Assembly (NCBI RefSeq): GCF_019097595.1 | Contig: NC_080720.1 | Span: 20,258,352-20,322,351, forward strand | DNA: 64,000 nucleotides | DNA from: Hemibagrus wyckioides | Taxonomy: Eukaryota > Chordata > Actinopteri > Siluriformes > Bagridae | Direction of reading: 5' to 3' | Part shown: positions 1 to 12,200 of the stretch, piece by piece | Layout: every line of letters begins with the position of its first letter | Position numbering within the stretch: the first letter of the stretch is position 1 | Program-made: the position numbers and the translations under genes | The notes under the pieces: generated by a model | What the model was told of the DNA's origin: nothing | Seen by the model: the letters and a program-made list of their open reading frames with translations, nothing else | Database searches by the model: none

Positions 1-32
1 ATGCAGGTGGAAGTCTTGCTAAGGCAGCGTAC

Positions 33-152
33 TGGTGGAGTCTCGGGTGGCTGAACTCCTAGCACCCTCTTCAGATGACTGAGGCTGTAGCTGTAAATGG
101 AGTCCTGAGACAGGCCCAGGCTGGAGCTCGGGTCCACTACTGACAAGTAGTC
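33..152 (-). CDS. nav1: nav1 exon 23 (last exon seen)
   Basis: After TTTTTTCTAAAG the exon encodes [20 protein letters not shown] and [20 protein letters not shown], matching NAV1 (DYISKMDPASTLGLSTESIHGYSISHVKRVL). I end it at CCACCA|GTACGC, which gives exactly 40 codons in phase 0; beyond this the translation no longer resembles NAV1. The donor is weak, so the exon could instead continue past the window edge. The AAA+ ATPase should follow on the missing side. Confidence 0.8.
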
Positions 153-3100
153 CTTTAGAAAAAATAAAGGAGGTGCGGAGGAGGTAAAAATGACCATACT
201 TCAACAACAAAATGACATGTTATAACTATACACTAATGTCTTGCGCATATCATCATAACACAAAAAGTAGATTTTAGTGTTAGCCAATATGTTAACCAGG
301 CTGCATAATGGGGATAATGAATACTTTAGTTGGCTGTAGCTCTTCAACTCACCTTAAAAGCTTGGCAGATGGCAGAGTCAAGCGTGCACCAATCAGTCTG
401 CCCACTGAGTTTAACCAGGCCAATGAAGAATTCCAGCTGTTTAGCCTCCTATGTGAAAAGGTGTAAATTGTTTAGTTAAACATCATTGTACATTTTGTCT
501 GGAAAAAAGAATATAAAATCTAAGATACTGTAGTATTGAGACATACCTCATTAAAGACTTGCTGGTTGGGGATGCGCACTAGCACTCTGACAATGCTCTC
601 ATCCTTCTGCAGGGTCGAGGTAGGACTTTGAAATACGTCTGCCACAAAAAAAAAAGCCATTAAATTCAATATTTTCTATGAATAATATAACTAAATTGCA
701 TGACACTGTTTTGTACTTATGTATGATAAAATATGTATGTTTTATCTATTCATGTGACACCAATCTTTTATAAACAACAATAATCATTCATTAATTCCAT
801 TTCACTTCATTTAGCACCGGTCAGTGTTGTGGTAAATCTGGAGTCTAGTAGAGAACAGTGAGCATAATACAGCTAAAATTTGATAGTTCCAAGGGGCAGA
901 TACAACCAGGCACACACACCCTCACACCCTCATTATCAAGGGGCAATCTAGTGTAGCCAGTCCGCCTACTGGTATGTTTTTGAGATGTGGAAACGAGTGA
1001 AACCGGAGGAAGTCATGGGAAGAACATGCAACATTTCATACAGACTGTTACCCAAGCTCAGACTTAAAATTGGGATTCTGGAGCTGTGAGACAGCATGCT
1101 ACCTGCTGCACCACCCATCATTAGATTAGGAAACCATATCCAATTCAAACACAAAGTCCTACGTGACAGCTGCTAAATCTAAGATGGTGTGCACAAATGC
1201 TTCACCTCACCTGTGTTCAAGCTTTCAGTTGCTCCCATGCTAAAGGTTTTGCTAAGAGATGCCACAGATTGTCGTGGTGATAAGGTGCCCAGTGAGCCCA
1301 ACCCGGAGGACTGGGAAGTGGAGCTTGGAGGTCTGGAGACACCCGTCTTCAGCTGGTCATTTTCTGCCTTCAAATTGTCTACCATCATCTGCATGAAAAG
1401 ACATTTAGAGAGATATTTAATCTCTACTGCTATGCAACATTTATTTACTAGTGTATTGCATGCATGGTATGCATGTGTGTGTGCATGTGTGTGTGTGTGT
1501 GTGTATACAAGCACACTCAGAATTTTTTAACACACCTGCATCTTGCTCATGGCTTCCTGTAGCTGCTCCAGTTGGTGAGCAGAAGTAAGGGCCTCTAGCC
1601 GGATATCTGTAAGTTTACGTTCCTTTTCCCAAAGTTCAGAGCGCAGCTCAGACACCACCTTCTCTTCGGGTTCTGTGCCCTCACTGCTGTCACCCAGTCT
1701 GAAGTAAAAACACATTTACTTTAAAACTTTTGTTGGTGTCTGAGAATGTGGTCAACATTGCCAAATGAGACCCAATAAAAAAAATTCAATAAAAAGAAAT
1801 TGTCTCTTACCCAGAGGAGGAGACAGAAGTGGACGTGTTTAGTGAGAATGGTGTATTTTCCACATTGTGATGGATTTTAGGGGAGGAAGGAGTTGAGGAC
1901 TCAGGGGTGGCAATTTCCTCAATGTCCGAGTACGACTTGGAGCCCTTCTTATAGAAAGCTCTGTTAAAGGAACTTCTCAACTGCAGAAACAGAAAGAACA
2001 ACAAAAAGATATATCTCAATACATGACTCCTGCATTGTGTAAGTCACCGGCATAATATATAACATAGTACAGAAAATATCAGAGCAAGTAAATGAAGATG
2101 CACAAAGCAAATGAAGTAGCACAAAAACTCATGGAATGAGTAAGCATGTCTACTTATTTGATGGAAATGTCCTTAAGTATAAGAAATAAAGGACAGAATT
2201 CCAGGTCCAAATTTAAATATTCAATGGTGAGAATTAGGCATTAGGCAATTAGAATATAAGCATGTCAGAGTCTCCTCATAACACAGAATCCAACTACAGC
2301 AGCAGCTGTAAACTGTGAATATTATATGACATAATAATCATCTAATATTATGTCCACATAATATATTAATGAAGTGCTGTAAATACAAATTAATCTATGA
2401 TCAACAGAAACACCACAAACGTATGTGATAAACAAGGCATGATCTAAATGAACTGGTGAACAACTTAGCCTTAGCCTTGATTTGCTTGATTTAGCCTAGA
2501 TTTATAAAAATAAAAAATTATTCTTCCTTTTTTAAAAATGCCATTAGAGTATGAGTCATTGGTGCTGAATGGTCAGAGAAGGGAGGGTCAAAGAAAAAAA
2601 AAGCTTTTTTTTCCCCTGAGTGGGTGGCAATAGCAGGGACTGGGAAAATCACTCACCTCATACACCTTAAAGGAGAGAAGGGGAAGGCATAGGAAAAAGA
2701 TCAGACTCATACTTAATGTTGTATCCAATGCACATTGCAATAGCACACAATAATACAGAGAAAGCAAGCAAGAGAGAGAGCAAGAGAGAGAGTGAGAGAG
2801 AGCGAGAGAGAGCGAGAGAAAGATCACTGGTAACCCAAAACTGACAGGCTGATTATCTGTGCTTTAAATAACAGTGAGGACAAGGAAACTAAGAAATATA
2901 CAGATGCGTGACAAATGTAAGGAACACTAGGGGTTCTGTTATGATATTATGCTATTTAACAAAGGGGTCACTGAAAATCAGTAGAAAGTTATTCTGACTG
3001 ATCGCTTTAGAATTGAATACAATGCCCATATCCACAGGGTATGAGGGCTCAGGGAACGGTGAATAATGAGTATGAAAATTATGTACCTCTTATGCTACTA

Positions 3101-6100
3101 ACTAACTAAGAAAGTATTGCACCTCTTTGGGGAGCTCATGGCACACCTGACTAAGATCCTTTATTTTGGCTTTTCCTTTTATTTATCACCTGATAGGAAA
3201 TTGATTGCTTGTTGAAGAAATCTAGATTGAAGTCATTAATTCATCAGTGATGTAAAAGGATGCACAAAGACCATGTGTACTGATACCACTGATACTTAAT
3301 TATTTCAGCTTCACTTTCTATTTACAGTTTAAAATGAAAAATTAAGGTTCAGGTTATTGAACCATAAGTATGGGCTAACACACGTCTTTGTAGTACTGAT
3401 TCAAAACTGCACAGTTTGTGCTAGCTAATACTATGTAAAATTTATACCATGTATTAAAGAAAGAACAGTAGTACAATTAAAGGTTAGAAGGAACTTGACA
3501 GAAACAACCTAAATAAGCATCTTGCACTTTTTTAGAAAAAGTCAATATTGAACAACAGGGAGGATACACAAGTAAAAGTTGCAATAAAGAGTTTAAATTT
3601 GGAAATAACTTATTTACATGAGTTGTTCTCACTCCTGATTGAGCAAAGCAAATGATGGTATTTTCAGTTCTGTCATGTTGTAACTGAGTAGCATTTTATT
3701 TTTGCTCAGGTCAACTGAGACCTGTATATGTAAGGCAGAATTTAAATCATTGCCTGGTTATATCTTTGTGTATAAACCAACTAAAATAATGCATCGAATG
3801 GTCATGTGACCATAAGAAAGCAGGTCATTTGTATTGCATCTGCATAGCAACAGCTAGGTCTGGGGGGAAAAAACAGATCTTTTAGCAGAATTGAAATGAG
3901 TGGACAGATAATCCAATAAAGAAATGGGAAGAGCAATTACTTTAGCATGCCCACATTCACAGATATGGCCAAGAAAGCCTGCTGTGGTACACTAAGAGCA
4001 GATAATGCAACAATCTTACCCAGCTTTTCTTCTTCTTTTTCTTGGCATCTTGTTCCTTCAGGCTACCCAAGCTGGAATGACTGGTGATGCTGTTCATGCT
4101 GGCAATGCTCTCAGATGAGTTCTGCCTGTTAATCTGTAATTCTATAGAGAGAGAGTAGTGACAAGTTGTGGATGGAATAAGCCATTGTTTTATCATCAGG
4201 ATAAGAACTTTTTGCCACTTAAGTCAAACGTATCAGCATCAGATCATTTTCCCTCCATTTTACCTTTGGGTGTGGAGTCAGGGGTGCTGAGTGCTCCCTG
4301 GATGATGACCTGGGCCTCTGTGTTTTTAGACTTCAGTACTTCAATGGTGTCCCTCAGGTCCTGTAGTTCAACGTCCTGCAAGTACAAGACATATGAGATG
4401 CAGGTATTACTGACATGTAGATTTGGTGACCTCTATAAACACTGTATTTGCTGTGACATAAGTCCTATAATGTTACAGACTTTTATTTGATGAACTTAAT
4501 GCATGTGTCTCACACTCTCTTTTTCACCATTATAGCTTTCTCATCTCTCCTGATTCTACATTGGGCTAATGGAAACACAGTCTGAATTGCACTCTCAGCG
4601 CCTTGACAGATAATACTAAGTGCCTCCTGAAAGCATGAGCTCATTAGTGGAGCAGTTTAAGTGCTTTATAAAGCAGAACGCTTAAAACATGATACTGCTG
4701 CTTGAATCGAGCCAACTTCTGACACCAGTGGTCAGAAACACAAACCAGACGAACATTCTTTATCAGCCCTCCTGAAGAAACATCCAGCAACAGCACCAAC
4801 AGCGTCTTTTAATCAACAACAAGAGAAACTAATGTTCAAATTGTACTAGCACATACAGAAGTTATTTTAAGAGCCAGAATATCTAATAAGGACACAAGAA
4901 ACCATTCTGAATTAAATAAAAATGTATTTAATTGACACAATTTGCAGGTGTTCTCAAAAAAAAAAAAAAAGAGGGACGTCGGGTTCATGTGAGATAAGTT
5001 TGAATACGTCTGGCCTAATGTTTATAAAGTCCTTAAAGCAGAGGAGTTTAAACTGCGGGGTTGGAGGAGCAGTGCAAACACCAGAAAGGAAGTATTTCAA
5101 TATTAGAATTGTCTAACTTTATTCATTTTTGCTTAGGAGTGCCACATTTTAAATTTCAGTATGCTGGAAAGAACTGTAAAATATGCTAAAAGAACTGCCA
5201 CACCGACGTTCTTCATTTCATGCTAGTAATGTTTTAGCCCATGAGTTCTATGCTTGAAATATGCACTGAAGTGGCACCATCATTTTCCATTAAGGTAGAT
5301 GTAGAATGTTTCAAGTTCACACAAAAGTGTCAAAAATGACATTTTTGATCAAGGATGAAATTCTGACAGTCTCCCCTCAAAACGAAATTAGACTAAATAG
5401 GCCTACAACAAAACAGAAGCAAAAGCAGTAATGTTATTGATGCTAGTAACTGGACAGTGCTTGAGAATGCTGTTTGTTTGTTTTGCTTTCCTGCACCAGT
5501 CAGCACTCAGACACATCCAACCACTTAGCAGATCAATAATGTGAGTCTAGGCATTATTCTTTTTCAGGGTTATCAGGTCTGCTGTATTATTAGACTCTTT
5601 TTTTTCATGTTGTTCTATTTTATTTTATTAGCCGGTTAATCGTAGGCAATAAAAGCCTTGGGCAAATGGGATGACTTGGCCTGTTTTTCTAATTATACAC
5701 TGCAGCAGTTAGAGTACTGACAATATATTTTTGTTGTGGTTTGGGGGACTAAAGCTCTAAAGAAAAGAGGCCTCAGGGGTAAAAGAATATCTGAATGTCT
5801 GCCCAAAAGTCTACATTAATGTTATGTAAGACACACACACATACACACTTACCTTCTGATCAGAGCTGACTGACAGGCTTTGCAGGCGAACGGTCATAAG
5901 CGTCAGACTCTGTTCAAATGCTGCCACCAGATTGGCCTGCAAAAGAATGCTAGCATTAGTGACAGACAGACAGTGACACACATCATAACACTGAGTACAC
6001 CTCACACACAAGTGTGTGTGCACGTGTCTCCATCCAAGCTGGAGAAAAGGATGGGAGAAGACAATGCAAAAAGTCTGTGGTACATGGAGGGGCGAAGTGA

Positions 6101-9100
6101 TGAGGTGAACAGAAATTGACCTGAATGATGGAAGGATAAGTACATGAGGTCTGGCATTTGTCCACACAGCATTTAGCACAATGTGCTTGAAAGAACATCA
6201 GAAAGTGATTCTAGTAGGATTGTGCATGCTATTTTGCTAGGTCTATTTAAAAAAATAGATTAATACTGTTAACATATCATTTTATCATGATTAGCATAAC
6301 CAATTGATGAGCTCCTAGGAATGTGTGTGGACTGCACAACTTCTCATGAGCCATCCTTCCACAAACGTTATACTTATTAACAAAACTATGACATCATCAG
6401 CATTTAGCTGATGTCCAGATGACACCTGGTAATGAGCTCCACTTGACATCATCAACCAGCACCGGGCTGGGGGTGGGGGGCCTGCAGGGGGACGAGGTTA
6501 AAAGTCATGCAACAGCAACAAGGGACAGGCTGGAAGTGACAGTCCAACAAACCTGGCCTGCCTGCTAGAGCGAGCAGCCCCCGAGGACCCGCAAACCAGC
6601 CCGCAGCCAGAAGAGGACATCAGCCAAGGAGAGAGGGACAGTGGTGTTAGGGTCAGGGTTATACTGCTCACTCACACACACACACACACACACGTTCCCA
6701 CACACACACTCGCATATTAAGACAGTACTGGGATCAGATTGAGATCATTTCCACTGTACATGTCACATAATCATAGAATGCTAAAAAAGTAACAAGATGT
6801 AAGAGGGCACTAGAGGTGCTGGAATAGGTGCTTGATGTTTACTGAACCCAGTTCTGTAGAAAAAAAAGGTTTTTGCAGGGGAGATCTGTTTGATGTGGGT
6901 TAGTGAATGTTGTCAGTAAGGGGTGGAATTCTGTGCATCAACAATCATTATTCATCTATCAAAATATGAAAAATTTAAAATGTATTTTTTTTGTATCCCA
7001 TTTTCTCTCCATTTAGTCATTTGCTAATTACCTACCCAGTAGCTTGCTCTCTCCTGTGAGGTGACAGCTACCCACTGGGCAGGGTGAACATGTGCAGGCT
7101 AACACCTGCTTCCTTGAGGAAACAAGAAGCCAGTGCATCTTTTCAAACTGCCGCTTATGCTGCATCACAGGGCAGCCGAACACACTCTGAGGAAAGTGCT
7201 ATCTACCCTCTTCTGCATACATGAGCCCACAGACAGTCACAAGTGTCACTCTGATTGATAGGAAAGAGAGTATTCCATCTCTCCCATGCAGAGAGCAAGG
7301 TCAATATTTCTCAGATGGTTGTGGCATTGTCTGGTTTCAACATCCCAATGTTTTTCTGTTGTGCCACTCCTGATGACAGGAGACAAATGTTTTTTTAAAG
7401 ACCCAAGACCTAATGATAGGGGAATTTAGGAATATATAAATGATGGTGCATGAAAATATGTTTACAGAATAGCAAATAGCTTTGCACAGACCATACACAA
7501 GCTCACAAGAAAAAATTAATATAAAATAAATAAATAAACTACAGCATAACAAGGCACAGCTCAGTGAAATCAGCTGCTTCAGGAAACTGCTGCATTCAGG
7601 TTCTGCTGCTTGTGTTTGGAACATTTCGGTACATACGTTAGCGGACAGCTGATTCGTCAGGTTCGCCACTTTGTCTTGAGATGCTTCAAGTTCACGCCTT
7701 AGTTTTCGGATTTGCTGTGAAGAAAGACAAGTCTAGCTGTTAGGTCTCATATCACCGCTACCAAACCAGAGACTAATGATGATTTTTAAAGAAAAGAAGC
7801 GACACATTATAATTAGTTATGTGAGAGTTTATAACATAAAACGTATAGGAGAATGATTTAAACATTGAGCTGCACTGGCTTATTGAAGGAGTTGATGGAC
7901 TACATAATGTTCGACTGCAGTTAAACTTACAACTCTTCAAGGACTACACTACATTATGTTTATAATGTGGAATGATGAAACAAAGATTGCAGCCATAACC
8001 ACAGACAAACATGAAACAAGAAGGGTGCTGGAAGGACAGACTTACCTCTCCCTGCATTCTCTCCTCTGTCTGAGAACGCAAGATGAAAGAAGTAGAGGTG
8101 GGAGCAGTAGGAAAAAGAATAAAGCTCAGGATTGAGAGCAGCACAGAAAGATTTTGGGGCCTTTTTTTAATATATAATCACTAAATTACTATGTTGTTAT
8201 CACTACTGTATATGGCAAAAATAACTAATATATCAGATTAAAAATATAGAAAAAAAAAAACTGAGAGTATGTGGCCACTGTGCTTCCTTCTGGACACTTC
8301 ATACTTACTGATGAGTAGTTGGATGATGCATTGGAGGCCAGGGAGAGGACAGAACCGTGGACTGAAAAAGAATATACAGCAAAATAATCGGCACCATTAA
8401 TATAGCAGGAAATTATAGAGATCGTAAATTAAAGAGAGTAACAAAGCAATTACAGTTTCATAAAGTGAAATGAAAATCAATATAAACTCAAGTAAAATAA
8501 ACAGAACAAGGACCAGTTTGATGAAGCAATCACAAAAAATGATCTACTGTTTTATCTTACAACTTCAAATGTGTACATATAAAGGAATTATCATACAGAG
8601 TGCGTGAAACACCAGTCCAACCAGAGATTTATGTATATTTACAAATATAAAGGTATTTCATGTGTGCTCCATATCATGTACTGGGACCACTGAGAGTCAG
8701 ATTAGTGTGAATTATTTGTGTACAAAAATCATTAAAAGGTAGGAGGATGAAAATGTGAAAAATAAGTTACTTTTTTCTATGCTCAGTAATAGAAATGTTA
8801 AGACCAACTTCTTATGACTGCAGACAGTGGTCTATTGATCTATTTGAAAGTGGATGAGGAGTTTTGCCACAGTGGGAAAGTACATTTATACATTCAACCA
8901 CTCTAATATGATTCAGGCAGTTAGACCGACTATAGTTTAGGATTTTACCCAGAAGCCACACAAGAATAAATATATAACTTGTAGACTAATTATTACTGCT
9001 CAGTCCCCATTTTTATACATGGTATCCTGGTAAATCTGTGAACAGTTATGAATGTACAATCTTTTATCGTTTTGGTCAATTTACCCTTCAGTTCCACTCT

Positions 9101-9170
9101 TGACATATGCACATGAAACACAGGTCACAATCAATATTGTGGATAAATAATTAAACGATTTTAGTGTTGG

Positions 9171-9221
<51 letters not shown>

Positions 9222-12200
9222 TTAGTAGATAGAAGCGTCCTAATCTACAGAACACAGAAAGCCTCACCATCCTCTCCAGGCTCCCGGAAGGATCCAGAGC
9301 GCATCATGCTCTTAGGTCGGTCGGCCAGTGACATGGAGCTTCCCAGTGGGGAACTTGCATACAGGTCATAGCTGCCCTCATTGGCTGGGATGCTGTTGGA
9401 GCGAGTGATGCGAGGGGTGGTGCTTGAGCTTGTAATAGGAGCCACTGTGAAAGACACAAGACACACAAACCTATATGGATTAATACACACATGCTTACAA
9501 AGTAGACTATAGAGCTCAAAAAGCACAACAGCTTCAGGAATCAGTGACTGTACTCTGAATCTGTCTGGAATACAGATTGTTACCAACATCTGTTTGCAGA
9601 GGTCTGACGCTGCACTACTGACCATCTTGATATATTTACCTTTAGGGTACAACACTCCAAAATATGGAGTGTATAAATACACTCACTGTCCACTTTATTA
9701 GAAACATGCCTTCAAATGTATGCAATTATCTGTCCAGTCAATCACATGGCACTGATTCAGTCCAATAAATCATAGCGATACAGATCAAGATCTTCATCAA
9801 ACTTGTGACATGGCATCTCCTGGGATTTTCATACACAATAGTCTTTACAGTACACAGAGACTGGTGAATCTCAGAATGCACAACACAGCAGTAGACCACA
9901 CCGACTTGCACTTCTGTTAGCTGAGAACAGTGATCTGAGGCTACAGAGGGCACAGGGTCCCTGAAACTTGGCAGATAAAGATTGGAAAATGGTTGCCTGG
10001 TTTATTTCCATACTTCATCTGTGTAGTTCTGGTGAGCCTGTGCACTCTGTAACCTCAGATTTCTGCTCTTGGCTGAGAGGAATGGAAACTGATATGTTCT
10101 TCTGCTGTTGTAGCCCATCTACCTGGAGTATTCTGTAATTTTTTCTTCTCACCATCATTGGAAAGTGGTTAATTGTACTGTAGCCTTCCTGTTCAAAGCA
10201 TTCTGGCCATTCTGCCCTGACCTCTTTAATCAATGTTTTCGTAATTTCATGCACAATTCTGTACAAACTCTAGATACTGCTGTGTATGAAAATCCCTAGA
10301 GATCAGCCGTGTCTGAAATACTCAAACCAGGCCATCTGTTACCAACAACCATGCCTCAATCACAGTTACAGAATGAAGATTAACTGTAGCTCTTAGCCTG
10401 CATCTACATGGTTTTATACATTGTGTTGCTGCTATGTGATTGGCTGATTTGATAATTACATGAATGAGGAAGTAGAGGCATACCTAATAAACCGATAGAT
10501 TAATGTACGAGAGATAAATAATCCTGAAGATAGCAGACTTTAAAAGATATACATATATAAATCCTTCCTTGGATACAGTGGGGTTTCAGTTGCATGTCAG
10601 ATGATATTCTTGTACTCACCCACATTGGTGGGTGGTGTTTTGCCAGCAAAGGATTGGCTCAAGTGAGCGGGTGATGGGAGTTGGGGTGGGCTCTCGGACT
10701 CGGTCATGCTCATTATCGTGTGGGAGTGGCGGCGTTCCTTCGCCTCACTTTCTGATTGGCTACTGCCATAGCGACTGCAGAAACACAAAGCAAACATGAT
10801 GTCAAAAGAGCTGAATAGACTTGGTTTGAGAAGTAAATTTCATACTCATTTTCTCCATAAACTTGGATAAACCTTTAAATAAAGAGTACGAAACAATCTC
10901 CTTATGACAATAATTTTAGAAAAAAATGGGAAAAGACAAGTGTACTTATTTATTTCGATGAGGGAGCAAATAGCTGATCATATAAATCATCGTAAATTAT
11001 GCCACTGAGTCATATTTTCTCTAAAATGAATGCTTTGAATTTTTGTATTTTAGTGTTTTTAATTACTGTATATGTTGTTGTTTGTGTATAAGCAGCACCA
11101 TTTTTAATTCTAGATTAGTTTTCCCACAATTTTAACTCTTTCAATCAGATTTATTAATTGTAGCAGCTTGCAAGTCATGATGTGTTGTTCCACTTTGGAC
11201 TCTTTCATACCAAAGGTTGTCAGAATGCTTGATTAATATGATCAGCGTAGCCACAGTGATATTATGTGTGTTATATTTAGAATATTAATGCTGATTACTG
11301 TATAACATTGAATTATCAGAGACAGTGGAGCCTGCTGGAACATTAGCCAACACAAGCCCTCTAGTTCACTAGTTAGACACTTAACCTTAGCTTAGTCAAC
11401 ACTTTTATATTCATTCTGGAACCTCGCTGCTTAAATCTATAGTATTAACAAACAGTAACTTTCTAGCATGACTGGCAGAGATGTTAATTTAAAAGTACCT
11501 TAGTCCTTGCTTGGGTAAGGTGTTCCTGTCAGTTTGTAGACTGAGAGATGGAGAAAACAGCACAAATAAATACCTCATCTCAAAGCATCAGTTTTAACAT
11601 TACATCAACAGACACTTTACTGAAGTTGACTGATTACAGTGCTGTGAAATATGTTCAGTAATAATTAGACATACAGTAGGCTGTTTGAATATAGAGAATT
11701 CAAACAGCTATGCTATGCTTTTACCAACAGAGGGCAGCAGTTACATGCACAAACGGGATTTAGAAACATACTATCCCTCCATGCTATACCATGTTTATCC
11801 TTGTAACCCTGAGATCCTGGCCCACCTGTCATTTAAGGTGACCGATGTGCGAGTGCCTGCCCCCCATGTGCCCATAGTCCTGCCTGTGGTCTCCTCCTGG
11901 TCCCTGAGTTCCACACTAGGCGGCAGGCTCATGTGCAGAGACAGGGACTCCATGCTGTGGTGGACACCAGACATCTTGGGGTATAGGAGGGGGGAGCTGC
12001 TCAGTGAAAGAGGCTGACCGGAGAAGCAGCTTGGCGAGTCGATGTTGAGCACTGGAGCTGGGCTGGGAGTGAGACGGCTGGGCACGCGTGAACCCACCAG
12101 GTCCTGTAGCTTGGAGTACGGAGGAATCTTTGGGGGAAGGTCTTCAATAGTCACACATGAGTCTAGACTGTTGGAGTTCATCTTGTCTAGGTGTACCAAG

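Larger units (their letters stand above)
5937..7636 (-). other. Intron between exons 13 and 14
   Basis: Holds a GC-rich island (about 6455-6650), a CA microsatellite and a SINE-like repeat (6990-7345). No exon could be supported. Confidence 0.8.

Noticed and set aside
9245..9682. A longer single-exon reading of the exon 10 region
   Set aside because: The extra upstream codons are intronic; the TCTTTCACAG acceptor at 9444 restores both phase and homology.
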